From assembly GCA_036620675.1 (NCBI GenBank), contig JAZHEE010000021.1: 64,000 nucleotides of DNA. One strand, written 5' to 3'. This document shows, piece by piece, positions 50,964 to 59,927 of the stretch (its first letter is position 1; each line of letters opens with the position of its first letter). This DNA is from Jejubacter sp036620675 (GTDB taxonomy: Bacteria; Pseudomonadota; Gammaproteobacteria; Enterobacterales; Enterobacteriaceae). The notes below the pieces were generated by a model that saw only the letters and a list, made by a program, of their open reading frames with translations, was not told the DNA's origin and ran no database searches. The position numbers were made by a program, and so were the translations under genes.

Positions 50964-53345
50964 TTATTGCGGCTTTTGTTCCGCCAGACTCAGCCAGGTC
51001 TGCACCACGGTATCCGGATTCAGGGAAAGGCTGTCGATGCCCTCTTCCATCAGCCAGGCGGCGAAATCTTCGTGATCCGACGGCCCCTGACCACAGATCC
51101 CCACATACTTGCCCTGCTTTTTCGCCGCGCGAATCGCCATGGAAAGCAGTGCCTTCACCGCGTCGTTACGCTCATCGAACAGCTCGGAAACCACACCGGA
51201 GTCGCGGTCCAATCCCAGCGTCAGCTGGGTCATGTCGTTAGATCCGATAGAGAAGCCATCGAAGTATTCAAGGAACTGTTCCGCCAGCAGAGCGTTGGAC
51301 GGGATCTCGCACATCATGATCACCTTCAGCCCATTCTCGCCGCGCTTAAGCCCCTGACGCGCCAGCTCATCGACGACGGCCCGCGCCTGCTCAACGGTAC
51401 GCACGAAGGGCACCATGATCTCGACGTTGGTCAATCCCATCTGGTTACGCACGCGTTTTACGGCCTCACACTCCAGCGCAAAACAGTCGCGGAAGCTTTC
51501 CGCCACATAGCGGCCGGCGCCGCGGAAGCCGAGCATCGGGTTCTCTTCATCCGGTTCATAACCTTCGCCGCCCACCAGGTTAGCGTACTCGTTAGACTTA
51601 AAGTCCGACAGGCGCACGATAACGCGCTTCGGCCAGAAAGCGGCGCCCAGGGTAGCGATGCCTTCGGTCAGACGCCCAACGTAGAACTCGATCGGCGAAT
51701 CATAGCCCTTCATCATTTCGCGAATCTCGTTCTGCAGCGCTGGCTCCTGCCGATCGAATTCCAGCAGCGCCCGCGGATGCACGCCGATCATTCGGTTAAT
51801 GATAAATTCCAGACGCGCCAGCCCCACTCCTTCGTTAGGCAGGCAGGCGAAATCAAAGGCGCGATCCGGATTGCCCACGTTCATCATCACCTTCAGCGGC
51901 AGGTCGGGCATCGTTTCAACGCTGGAGCTCTTAACGCTGAAGTCCAGCAATTCGGCATAGACGTATCCGGTATCCCCTTCGGCACAGGAGACGGTCACCT
52001 GCTGCCCGTCCTGCATGCGCTCGGTGGCGTCGCCGCAGCCGACCACCGCAGGGATCCCCAGTTCGCGGGCGATAATCGCCGCATGGCAGGTACGGCCACC
52101 GCGGTTGGTCACGATGGCCGCCGCTTTTTTCATGATAGGTTCCCAGTCCGGGTCGGTCATATCGGTGACCAGCACATCCCCTGGCGCGATTCGGTTCATC
52201 TCGCTGATATCATGGATAACCTTGACGGCGCCTGCGCCAATGCGATGACCGATAGCGCGCCCTTCGGCAATGATCTTACCCTGGGAGTGAAGCGTGTAGC
52301 GCTCCATCACCTGACCGCGCGAACGCACCGTTTCCGGACGCGCCTGGACAATAAACAGCTTACCGGTATGGCCATCTTTGGCCCATTCGATATCCATCGG
52401 GCGGCCATAGTGTTTTTCAATCTGCACCGCCTGTTGCGCCAGCGCCTCGACCTCTTCCGGCGTGATACAGAAACGATCGCGATCGGCGGCCGGTACGTCT
52501 TCGATGCGTACCTGCTTGCCGTGCTCCTGGGTATCGGCATAGACCATACGAATCTTCTTCGAACCCATAGTGCGGCGCACAATCGCCGGACGCCCGGCCG
52601 CAAGCGTCGGCTTATGCACGTAAAATTCATCCGGGTTCACCGCCCCCTGCACCACCATCTCGCCCAGGCCCCAGGCCCCCGTGATAAAGACCACCTGGTC
52701 GAAGCCGGATTCGGTATCGATAGAGAACATCACGCCGGAAGCCGCCAGGTCGGAGCGCACCATACGCTGCACCCCGGCGGAAAGCGCCACGCCGCGGTGA
52801 TCGTAGCCCTGGTGGACGCGATAAGAGATAGCGCGATCGTTAAACAGCGAAGCAAAAACGTGCTTCACCGCCACCAGCACGGCATCAAAGCCCTGAACGT
52901 TAAGAAAGGTTTCCTGCTGACCGGCGAACGAGGCGTCCGGCATATCTTCCGCAGTGGCGGAAGAGCGAACCGCAAAAGAGGCCTGAGCGTCATCGGCGGA
53001 AAGTTGTTCATAAGCTTCGCGAATCGCCTGCTCCAGCTCCGGCTGGAATGGCGTGTCGATAATCCACTGACGAATCTGCGCTCCGGCGCGCGCCAGCTCA
53101 TCCACATCATCAATATTGGTTTTGTCCAGCAGTGCGTAAATACGCTGATTCACGCCGCGGCTGTCCAGAAACTGGTTAAAGGCATGTGCGGTGGTGGCGA
53201 AACCGTTGGGCACGGATACCCCCATACCGGAAAGATTGGTGATCATTTCCCCCAGGGAGGCGTTTTTTCCCCCAACCCTGTCTACATCGTTCATACCGAG
53301 TTGGTTATACCAAAGCACCAGCGGTGACGAGCCATTATTGGACAT
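50964..53345 (-). CDS. ppsA: Phosphoenolpyruvate synthase
   Basis: 793-residue gluconeogenic enzyme converting pyruvate and ATP to PEP, AMP and phosphate. An N-terminal ATP-grasp domain (FAVRSSATAEDMPDASFAGQQ), a swivelling phosphohistidine domain (TNRGGRTCHAAIIARELG, catalytic His) and a C-terminal PEP-binding barrel (SIGSNDMTQL, GICGQGPSDHEDF) are complete. Start 53345 (MSNNGSSPLVLWY) is identical to E. coli; a longer in-frame ORF upstream is rejected. Divergent from its regulator ppsR. Confidence 0.98.
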   Translation of the reverse strand: MSNNGSSPLVLWYNQLGMNDVDRVGGKNASLGEMITNLSGMGVSVPNGFATTAHAFNQFLDSRGVNQRIYALLDKTNIDDVDELARAGAQIRQWIIDTPFQPELEQAIREAYEQLSADDAQASFAVRSSATAEDMPDASFAGQQETFLNVQGFDAVLVAVKHVFASLFNDRAISYRVHQGYDHRGVALSAGVQRMVRSDLAASGVMFSIDTESGFDQVVFITGAWGLGEMVVQGAVNPDEFYVHKPTLAAGRPAIVRRTMGSKKIRMVYADTQEHGKQVRIEDVPAADRDRFCITPEEVEALAQQAVQIEKHYGRPMDIEWAKDGHTGKLFIVQARPETVRSRGQVMERYTLHSQGKIIAEGRAIGHRIGAGAVKVIHDISEMNRIAPGDVLVTDMTDPDWEPIMKKAAAIVTNRGGRTCHAAIIARELGIPAVVGCGDATERMQDGQQVTVSCAEGDTGYVYAELLDFSVKSSSVETMPDLPLKVMMNVGNPDRAFDFACLPNEGVGLARLEFIINRMIGVHPRALLEFDRQEPALQNEIREMMKGYDSPIEFYVGRLTEGIATLGAAFWPKRVIVRLSDFKSNEYANLVGGEGYEPDEENPMLGFRGAGRYVAESFRDCFALECEAVKRVRNQMGLTNVEIMVPFVRTVEQARAVVDELARQGLKRGENGLKVIMMCEIPSNALLAEQFLEYFDGFSIGSNDMTQLTLGLDRDSGVVSELFDERNDAVKALLSMAIRAAKKQGKYVGICGQGPSDHEDFAAWLMEEGIDSLSLNPDTVVQTWLSLAEQKPQ

Positions 53346-53673
53346 CGAAACAATCCTTTTGTGAAATGGAAACAGGAACCAGAAACATCTAACACGGTTT
53401 TTAGCCTGGCATATTTGCTTCCCGGGGAAAAACGGTGAATCGTTCAAGCCACAAAAAAAATGTTTTTTCGGACTGATACCGGATTAAGCTAAGCCTTTGA
53501 TTATCAGTCTAATCATTATTAGCATCGGGATTTTCTTAAAATGGCGAAAAATGAATTACGCTTTTCATAAAAAATAAAAATAGCATTTCACTTTATTTCT
53601 TAAAGGCTATTCCTCTCGCTATTGATTTGATTTAATTTATACTTCCGTCAGTTTTGATTTTCAGGAACCCGCC
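53346..53673. other. ppsA-ppsR divergent promoter region
   Basis: 328 bases, AT-rich in the centre. It contains the Cra site for ppsA and a -10-like TATACT (53638-53643) for ppsR, without an obvious -35. No small gene seen. Confidence 0.6.
53434..53449. promoter_or_regulatory. Cra (FruR) activator site of ppsA
   Basis: GGTGAATCGTTCAAGC is close to the symmetrical Cra site GCTGAATCGATTCAGC. It lies about 90 bases ahead of ppsA, where Cra activates ppsA in E. coli. Confidence 0.75.
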
Positions 53674-54507
53674 ATGGACAACTACGCCGATCGCCACGTT
53701 TTCTATATCTCAGACGGCACCGCCATTACCGCCGAGGTTCTGGGCCACGCGGTAATGTCGCAGTTTCCGGTAACCATCAACAGCATTGCGCTGCCCTTTG
53801 TTGAAACCGAAAGCCGCGCCAGGGCGGTGAAGGAGCAGATTGACGCGCTCTGGCAGCAAACGGGTATACGTCCGCTGGTCTTTTATTCCATTGTGCTGCC
53901 GGAAATTCGCACCATCATTCTGGAAAGCGAAGGTTTCTGTCAGGATATCGTTCAGGCGCTGGTGGGGCCGCTACAGCAGGAGCTTAAGCTGGATCCTACC
54001 CCCGTGGCCCACCGTACCCACGGGCTGAATCCCGGCAATATCACCCAGTACGACGCGCGCATCGCCGCTATTGATTACACCCTGGCCCACGACGACGGCG
54101 TCTCGATGCGCAATCTCGATCAGGCCCAGGTGATTTTACTGGGCGTTTCGCGCTGCGGTAAAACCCCCACCAGCCTCTATCTGGCGATGCAGTATGGTAT
54201 TCGCGCCGCCAACTACCCTTTTATTGCCGACGATATGGATAACCTGCAGCTTCCGGCTGCGTTGCGCCCGTTACAGCATAAGCTGTTCGGACTAACCATC
54301 AACGCCGAGCGGCTGGCGGCCATCCGGGAAGAGCGACGCGAGAACAGTCGCTACGCTTCGATGCGCCAGTGCCGGATGGAAGTCGCCGAGGTGGAAGCCC
54401 TGTACCGCAAGCACCAGATCCACTACCTCAACAGTACCAACTATTCAGTCGAAGAGATCGCCACCCGCATTATGGATATCATGGGCCTCAGCCGCCGGAT
54501 GTACTGA
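53674..54507 (+). CDS. ppsR: PEP synthase regulatory protein PpsR
   Basis: 277-residue bifunctional kinase/pyrophosphorylase (DUF299) that inactivates PpsA by ADP-dependent phosphorylation of a Thr and reactivates it with phosphate. P-loop GVSRCGKTPTSLYLAMQYG lies near residue 153. Divergent from its target ppsA. Length equals E. coli PpsR/YdiA (277). Confidence 0.96.
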   Translation: MDNYADRHVFYISDGTAITAEVLGHAVMSQFPVTINSIALPFVETESRARAVKEQIDALWQQTGIRPLVFYSIVLPEIRTIILESEGFCQDIVQALVGPLQQELKLDPTPVAHRTHGLNPGNITQYDARIAAIDYTLAHDDGVSMRNLDQAQVILLGVSRCGKTPTSLYLAMQYGIRAANYPFIADDMDNLQLPAALRPLQHKLFGLTINAERLAAIREERRENSRYASMRQCRMEVAEVEALYRKHQIHYLNSTNYSVEEIATRIMDIMGLSRRMY

Positions 54508-54557
54508 ATCGCTCCTCCCCCCGAATATCGGGGCGCGTCCGACGCTTGCTGCTGAAA

Positions 54558-54576
54558 TGAACCATTAAACTAGTAC
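54558..54576. promoter_or_regulatory. TrpR operator upstream of the first aroH
   Basis: GAACCATTAAACTAGTAC matches the TrpR operator core GAACTAGTTAACTAGTAC at all but three positions; the right half (AACTAGTAC) is complete. By analogy with the trp promoter the -10 (TAAACT, 54566-54571) lies inside it. This fits tryptophan repression as in E. coli aroH. Confidence 0.7.
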
Positions 54577-54720
54577 AAGGATGCAATATTCTGTGCTATG
54601 GTGTTGCATAACTGGCAGATAAGCCTGAAGCCACGCTTGAATTCAGCATCAATTGGTTTATCGTGATCGCCATCACTTCCCGGCAGTCCGCCGCAGCGAA
54701 GCACCCAATTTGAGACACAG

Positions 54721-55767
54721 ATGAATAAAACAGATGAGTTGCGCACCGCGCACATCGACCGCCTGGTGACGCCTGCCGAGCTGGCGCAGCGCCTCCCCCT
54801 GATCCGGGAAACCGCAGCGCAGATCACGGCTGCCCGCCAGCGCATCGCCCGTATCCTGAACGGCGAAGACCCGCGCCTGCTGGTGATTATCGGCCCCTGC
54901 TCGATTCACGACCCCGACGCGGCCCTCGACTATGCCCGACGCATTCAGGTCATGCGAGAACGCTATCAGTCACGGCTGGAGATTGTGATGCGCACCTATT
55001 TTGAAAAGCCGCGCACCGTGGTGGGCTGGAAGGGACTGATTTCCGACCCCGATCTGAACGGCAGTTGCCGCATTAATCACGGTATTGAAGTGGCGCGCCG
55101 TCTGCTGCTGGAGGTCAACACCCTCGGCGTGCCTACCGCCACCGAATTCCTGGATATGGTGATCGGCCAGTTTATTGCCGATTTGATTAGCTGGGGCGCT
55201 ATTGGCGCGCGCACCACCGAAAGCCAGGTGCATCGCGAAATGGCCTCTGCGCTCTCCTGCCCGGTGGGCTTTAAAAACGGCACCGACGGCAATACCCGCA
55301 TCGCGGTGGACGCCATTCGCGCATCAAGGGTCAGCCACAGGTTCCTGTCGCCGGACAAACACGGCCAGATGACCATCTACCAGACCAGCGGCAATCCCTG
55401 GGGTCATATCATTATGCGCGGCGGCAAAACGCCTAACTATCACGCCGAAGATATCGCCGCCGCCGTGGAGCGCCTGCGCGAATTCGGATTACCGGAACGG
55501 CTGGTGGTGGACTTCAGCCATGCCAACTGCCAGAAGCAGCACCGCAAACAGCTGGAGGTATGCGAATCGGTCTGCGCCCAGATCCGTCGCGGTTCGCACG
55601 CCATCGCCGGCGTGATGGCGGAAAGCTTCCTCGAAGAGGGAAGTCAGGCGATTGAACCCGGAAAAGCGCTGGTACGCGGCCAGTCGATTACCGACCCCTG
55701 TCTGAGCTGGGAACAGAGCGAGCAGCTGCTGGACATGCTGGCCCGGGCGGTGGATAGCCGTTTCTGA
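54721..55767 (+). CDS. aroH: DAHP synthase, Trp-type isozyme AroH (copy 1)
   Basis: 348-residue class I DAHP synthase (3-deoxy-7-phosphoheptulonate synthase), the first step of the shikimate pathway from PEP and erythrose 4-phosphate. Conserved: IGPCSIHDPDAALDYARR, the metal Cys in the same segment, YFEKPRTVVGWKGLISDP, GARTTESQVHREMASALSCP, GFKNGTDG, and DFSHANCQKQHRKQ. Sequence and length (348) match E. coli AroH. The upstream TrpR operator supports Trp control. It follows ppsR, as in E. coli. Confidence 0.95.
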   Translation: MNKTDELRTAHIDRLVTPAELAQRLPLIRETAAQITAARQRIARILNGEDPRLLVIIGPCSIHDPDAALDYARRIQVMRERYQSRLEIVMRTYFEKPRTVVGWKGLISDPDLNGSCRINHGIEVARRLLLEVNTLGVPTATEFLDMVIGQFIADLISWGAIGARTTESQVHREMASALSCPVGFKNGTDGNTRIAVDAIRASRVSHRFLSPDKHGQMTIYQTSGNPWGHIIMRGGKTPNYHAEDIAAAVERLREFGLPERLVVDFSHANCQKQHRKQLEVCESVCAQIRRGSHAIAGVMAESFLEEGSQAIEPGKALVRGQSITDPCLSWEQSEQLLDMLARAVDSRF

Positions 55768-55770
55768 TGC

Positions 55771-55806
55771 GCCGGACGCAGGCGTTAGTCTGCGTCCGGC
55801 TCTTTC
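55771..55806 (+). terminator. Terminator between the two aroH genes
   Basis: Perfect 11-bp stem GCCGGACGCAG/CTGCGTCCGGC with an eight-base loop followed by TCTTTC. It starts right after the first aroH stop and separates the transcription of the two copies. Confidence 0.7.
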
Positions 55807-55885
55807 AATGTGCCGCCCTGACGCTCAACTTTTCCTCACTTCACAAAATTATCACAAATTTCGCTTGCCGCTTTCTGAGTTGTTA

Positions 55886-55913
55886 TTGATAATGATTATC
55901 ATTGCATTATTAA
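55886..55913 (+). promoter_or_regulatory. Fur box and promoter of the second aroH
   Basis: GATAATGATTATCATTGCA (55888-55906) matches the 19-bp Fur consensus at 15 of 19 positions, with an unbroken run GATAATGAT, and a second half-site-like ATTATCATT lies just downstream. It covers the -35 (TTGATA, 55886-55891) and spacer of a promoter whose -10 is TATTAA (55908-55913). In E. coli the Fur-regulated gene ydiE/hemP starts at this point of the map. Confidence 0.75.
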
Positions 55914-55979
55914 TTATCATTCATCAATAAAGATGCCTCACTACATAACCCAACTCCTGCCAGGATCCCGAGAAATTCC

Positions 55980-57026
55980 ATGAACAAGACTGATGAACTG
56001 CGCACTGCGCGTATCGACCGCCTGGTGACGCCTGCCGAGCTGGCGCTGCGCTTCCCCCTGCCCCAGGAAACCGCAGCGCAGATCACGGATGCCCGCCAGC
56101 GCATCGCCCGTATCCTGAACGGCGAAGACCCGCGCCTGCTGGTGATTATCGGCCCCTGCTCGATTCACGACCCCGACGCGGCCCTTGACTATGCCCGACG
56201 CCTCCGGCCGCTGCGCGAACGCTATCAGTCACGGCTGGAGATTGTGATGCGCACCTATTTTGAAAAGCCGCGCACCGTGGTGGGCTGGAAGGGACTGATT
56301 TCCGACCCCGATCTGAACGGCAGTTGCCGCATTAATCACGGTATTGAAGTGGCGCGCCGTCTGCTGCTGGAGGTCAACGCCCTTGGCGTACCTACCGCCA
56401 CCGAATTCCTGGATATGGTGATCGGCCAGTTTATTGCCGATTTGATTAGCTGGGGCGCTATTGGCGCGCGCACCACCGAAAGCCAGGTGCATCGCGAAAT
56501 GGCCTCTGCGCTCTCCTGCCCGGTGGGCTTTAAAAACGGCACCGACGGCAATACCCGCATCGCGGTGGACGCCATTCGCGCATCAAGGGTCAGCCACAGG
56601 TTCCTGTCGCCGGACAAACACGGCCAGATGACCATCTACCAGACCAGCGGCAATCCCTGGGGCCATATCATTATGCGCGGCGGCAAAACCCCCAATTATC
56701 ACCCGGAGGATATCGCCGCCGCCTGCGCCGACCTGCGTGAGTCTGGATTGCCGGAACGGCTGGTGGTGGACTTCAGTCATGCCAACTGCCAGAAGCAGCA
56801 CCGCAAACAGCTGGAAGTATGCGAATCGATCTGCGCCCAGCTCCGCGACGGCTCGCACGCCGTGGCGGGCGTGATGGCAGAAAGTTTCCTGGAGGAGGGA
56901 AACCAGCGCGTTGAATCGGGTAAAGCGCTGGTACGCGGTCAGTCCATTACCGACCCCTGTCTGAGCTGGGAACAGAGCGAGCAGCTGCTGGACATGCTGG
57001 CCCGGGCGGCGGACAGCCGTTTCTGA
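55980..57026 (+). CDS. aroH: DAHP synthase, AroH-type (copy 2), probably iron-regulated
   Basis: 348 residues, tandem paralogue of the gene at 54721. All catalytic segments are intact (IGPCSIHDP, GARTTESQ, GFKNGTDG, DFSHANCQKQH). Differences cluster at residues 11-37, 75-78, around 133, 242-253 and 281-315; the stretch from about residue 80 to 235 is almost identical even at DNA level. Some copy-2 changes return to the E. coli AroH residue (e.g. ALRFP for AQRLP, IAAAC for IAAAV). It has its own promoter with a Fur box, no TrpR site, and lies where E. coli has hemP. Likely feeds chorismate into catechol siderophore synthesis under iron starvation (inference). Confidence 0.92.
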   Translation: MNKTDELRTARIDRLVTPAELALRFPLPQETAAQITDARQRIARILNGEDPRLLVIIGPCSIHDPDAALDYARRLRPLRERYQSRLEIVMRTYFEKPRTVVGWKGLISDPDLNGSCRINHGIEVARRLLLEVNALGVPTATEFLDMVIGQFIADLISWGAIGARTTESQVHREMASALSCPVGFKNGTDGNTRIAVDAIRASRVSHRFLSPDKHGQMTIYQTSGNPWGHIIMRGGKTPNYHPEDIAAACADLRESGLPERLVVDFSHANCQKQHRKQLEVCESICAQLRDGSHAVAGVMAESFLEEGNQRVESGKALVRGQSITDPCLSWEQSEQLLDMLARAADSRF

Positions 57027-57037
57027 TGCCGGGAGGT

Positions 57038-57065
57038 CGGATGGCTCACCCTGCGGGGCCATCCG
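57038..57065 (+). terminator. Hairpin after the second aroH
   Basis: Perfect eight-bp stem CGGATGGC/GCCATCCG with a 12-base loop; no T run follows. Between convergent aroH and selO. Confidence 0.4.
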
Positions 57066-57118
57066 GGGCCCCCATTCAAGGCGATCGCGACAGCGGGTAT
57101 CGAGCGCAACGCGTCAAT

Positions 57119-58564
57119 TTAGCTGGAACAACTCACTTCCAGCCGCTTGCCCCAGTCCGGCGGGCGCTGTACGTAATCATCGTCCCGATCGTCGAAGGGG
57201 CGGCTCAGGGCCGCCAGTAGCCGTTCAAACTCGCCGGGGTCGTCCCGTTCCGCCTGTTCGATAGCGCGCTGCGCCAGCCAGTTACGCAGCACCAGCGCCG
57301 GATTAGCGGCCCGCATGGCGGTACGCCGGCTCTCATCGCTGACCTCATCCTGTAGCAGCCGCGCCCGATAACGACTGAACCAGTCGTCAAACGCCTGCCT
57401 GTCGATAAACTCATCGCGCAGCGGAGATTCCGCCTGACGCTGCTGGGTTTCGCTCAGCAGCCGGAAGGTACGGGTATAGTCGCTGCCCTCTTTTTCCATC
57501 AGCGCCAGCAGCCCGGACAGCAGCTCGTTATCGCCCGCCTGCGGCGTCATCAGCCCCAGCTTGCCGCGCATCAGACGCCCGTATTCGTTCATTAGCGCTG
57601 GCTGATAGCCTTCCAGCGCCTCGTTAAGCTGAGCGGCGGGCACCAGCGGCGACAGGGACTGCCCCAGCCGTTGCAGGTTCCACAGCCCTACGGCGGGTTG
57701 ATTATCAAAGGCGTAGCGCCCCTGCCAGTCCGAATGGTTACAGATAAAACCGGGGTGATAATCATCCAGAAAGCCGTAGGGGCCATAGTCGATAGTCAAC
57801 CCGATAAGCGACATATTATCGGTATTCATCACACCGTGGGCAAAGCCTGCACACTGCCAGCGAGCGATCAGCCGCCCGGTGCGGGCCACCACATCCCGAA
57901 ACATCAGCAGGTAGCGGTCCGCCTCCTGGGCCAGTTGCGGCCAGTGGCGTTCAATGGCGTAATCCGCCAGCTGGCGCACCTTTTCCGGCTCGCGCCGGTA
58001 GTAGAAATGTTCAAAATGACCAAAGCGCAGATGGCTTTCGGCAATGCGCATCAGCATGGCCCCGCGCTCTGGCTGTTCGCGCCACACCGGGGTATCGCTG
58101 GTGACCACCGTCAGGGCCCGGGTGGTGGGAATGCCAAGATGGTACAGCGCCTCTGATGCCAGCGCCTCGCGAATGGTGGATCGCACCACCGCCCGGCCAT
58201 CGCCCATACGCGAATAGGGCGTCAGCCCCGCCCCCTTCAGGTGCCAGTCATAGCGACGCCCGTCTTCCAGCCGCTGTTCGCCCAGCAGAATACCGCGCCC
58301 ATCGCCGAGCTGCCCGGCCCAGACGCCGAACTGATGGCCGCTATATACCTGGGCCAGCGGCTGCATACCGTCCAGCAGCGACTCGCCGCCCCACACGCCG
58401 GCGCCGGGCCCACTAAAGCATTGCGAGTTCAGCGCCAGTTCTGCCGCCAGCGCCGGGTTGTACCAGAGCAGACGCGCGTTATCCAGCGGCGTGGGGTTCA
58501 GGGCGCTGTAAAAGCCCGCCAACCGGTCGTGCCAGCTGTTATCAAAATGGGGATTATGGGTCAT
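57119..58564 (-). CDS. selO: Protein adenylyltransferase SelO (YdiU)
   Basis: 481-residue pseudokinase that transfers AMP from ATP to Ser, Thr or Tyr of target proteins. Visible family segments: YSGHQFGVWAGQLGDGRGILLGEQ, WHLKGAGLTPYSRMGDGRAVVRSTIREALASEAL (nucleotide-binding residues) and HGVMNTDNMSLIGLTIDYGPYGFLDDY (metal/catalytic Asn-Asp). It ends in SCSS, the C-terminal Cys motif that replaces the selenocysteine tail of eukaryotic SelO. Length near E. coli (478). Confidence 0.95.
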   Translation of the reverse strand: MTHNPHFDNSWHDRLAGFYSALNPTPLDNARLLWYNPALAAELALNSQCFSGPGAGVWGGESLLDGMQPLAQVYSGHQFGVWAGQLGDGRGILLGEQRLEDGRRYDWHLKGAGLTPYSRMGDGRAVVRSTIREALASEALYHLGIPTTRALTVVTSDTPVWREQPERGAMLMRIAESHLRFGHFEHFYYRREPEKVRQLADYAIERHWPQLAQEADRYLLMFRDVVARTGRLIARWQCAGFAHGVMNTDNMSLIGLTIDYGPYGFLDDYHPGFICNHSDWQGRYAFDNQPAVGLWNLQRLGQSLSPLVPAAQLNEALEGYQPALMNEYGRLMRGKLGLMTPQAGDNELLSGLLALMEKEGSDYTRTFRLLSETQQRQAESPLRDEFIDRQAFDDWFSRYRARLLQDEVSDESRRTAMRAANPALVLRNWLAQRAIEQAERDDPGEFERLLAALSRPFDDRDDDYVQRPPDWGKRLEVSCSS

Positions 58565-58632
58565 GGAGCCTCCTGCCGCCAGTGTAGTGGCAGAGAGGCG
58601 TTTTAACCACGGAGTTTATGCAGGGGTATTGG

Positions 58633-59097
58633 CTACAGGCGACGCGCCTGCCAGAACTTCTTACGCCAGTATACGTTATCAAGAGAGGAGCGGATCACGC
58701 CGCGGCTGGTGGAGGCATGGATAAACTGGTTGTCGGTGTCGTAAATCCCCACGTGCAGCCCGTTATCGCCGCCACCGGTTTTAAAGAACACCAGATCGCC
58801 TGGCAGCAACTCTTCTTTATCGATGCGGGTGCCGATTTCCGCCTGAGTGCGGGTTTCGCGCGGTAGCTGTATTTCGAAGCGATCGCGGAACGTCCTCGCT
58901 ACAAAGCCGGAACAGTCAACGCCGCTGCGGCTCATACCGCCGTAGCGATAGGGCGTACCGCGCCAGTGATTGAGCTGTTCATTAAGCTCGGCGATAACAG
59001 TGATGGAATCCGACAGACGGGGGTCAGGCGGCGGCGCCTGATGATGCCCACAGCCCGCAAGCGTTAAGATTGCCACTAACAGTAACCACAGCCGCAT
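58633..59097 (-). CDS. nlpC: NlpC/P60-family lipoprotein NlpC
   Basis: 154-residue lipoprotein peptidase. Signal peptide with lipobox LAGC (Cys16), then the NlpC/P60 domain with nucleophile in RSGVDCSGFVARTF and His in GGDNGLHVGIYDTDNQFIHAS. Probably cleaves peptidoglycan peptides; exact substrate not established. Gene ydiV, which precedes nlpC in E. coli, is absent. Confidence 0.93.
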   Translation of the reverse strand: MRLWLLLVAILTLAGCGHHQAPPPDPRLSDSITVIAELNEQLNHWRGTPYRYGGMSRSGVDCSGFVARTFRDRFEIQLPRETRTQAEIGTRIDKEELLPGDLVFFKTGGGDNGLHVGIYDTDNQFIHASTSRGVIRSSLDNVYWRKKFWQARRL

Positions 59098-59177
59098 TTT
59101 CAGGCAATTCCTCTGGCCTCGTTATTTTCGGCCTAATGTAGCCCTGAAAACCCAGTGCTGGCAAGTGGTTGCGGCTG

Positions 59178-59927
59178 TCAGTAGCCCGTTAACAGCATAT
59201 TTTCGCCAGCAACCTCCAGCGAGCGAAACGGCAGACCGTAGACAGATTCCAGCCGCAAGGGCGTCAGGACGCTGGCCGGCGCCCCCTGCGCCGTCAGACG
59301 CCCGTTGTGCAACAGCCATACCCGCCCGGCGTGGCGCAGGCTGTGATTAAGGTCGTGAGCGCTCATGACGACCGCTACGCCAGCCCGGCACAGTCCGGCC
59401 AGCAGCCGATCCAGCGCCGCCTGCTGAGCAACATCCAGGCTATTCATAGGCTCGTCAAGCAGCAGCAACTGCCCTTCGGGGTTGGTGTTCGGATCTATCT
59501 GCAACAGCACCGCCGCCAGCCGGGCACGCTGCCATTCGCCACCGGAAAGCGCCGATACCGGGCGCGTCAGTTTATCACTCAGCCACAGGGATTCAGCGAT
59601 GGTCAACATGGCCGGTTCGCTTCGCCCGACGCGTTGATGAAGTTGCAGATAGTGCCAGAGCGGCATAGCGAAAGGCGGCATCTGCTGCTGGCACAGCCAG
59701 GCCCGCCGCGCGGCCAGCGCCGACGCCGACCAGGCGGTCAACGGCCGCCCGGCGAAAACAATGCTGCCCTGCCCCTGCTCCAGTCCGGCCATCAGCGCCA
59801 GCAGCGAACTTTTTCCGGCGCCGTTGGGGCCCAGCAGATGCAGACGTTCCCCGGGCTGAATCCCGGCATCAACAGGCCCCACTCTTCCTGGCAGCGCGAC
59901 GTTCCGCAGTTGCAGTAGTGCGCTCAT
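59178..59927 (-). CDS. btuD: Vitamin B12 ABC importer ATPase BtuD
   Basis: 249-residue ATPase of the BtuCD cobalamin importer. Walker A LGPNGAGKSSLLALM, Q-loop CQQQMPPFAM, signature LSGGEWQRARLA, Walker B LLLLDEPMNSLD and H-loop MSAHDLNHSL are complete. Its start overlaps the btuE stop by four bases. Length equals E. coli BtuD (249). Confidence 0.96.
   Translation of the reverse strand: MSALLQLRNVALPGRVGPVDAGIQPGERLHLLGPNGAGKSSLLALMAGLEQGQGSIVFAGRPLTAWSASALAARRAWLCQQQMPPFAMPLWHYLQLHQRVGRSEPAMLTIAESLWLSDKLTRPVSALSGGEWQRARLAAVLLQIDPNTNPEGQLLLLDEPMNSLDVAQQAALDRLLAGLCRAGVAVVMSAHDLNHSLRHAGRVWLLHNGRLTAQGAPASVLTPLRLESVYGLPFRSLEVAGENMLLTGY

Noticed and set aside
50934..53327. 797-codon plus-strand ORF opposite ppsA
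   Set aside because: Antisense shadow of a GC-rich conserved gene; the protein is rich in His, Arg and Gln without any known domain, while the minus strand encodes a complete PpsA.
53346..53447. 34-codon upstream extension of ppsA
   Set aside because: Covers the Cra operator; the MSNNGSS start is conserved.
55891..55959. Tiny ORF (MIIIALLIIIHQ) in the aroH copy 2 leader as a leader peptide
   Set aside because: It is simply the Fur box and AT-rich promoter read as codons; no Trp, Tyr or Phe codons and no ribosome binding site.
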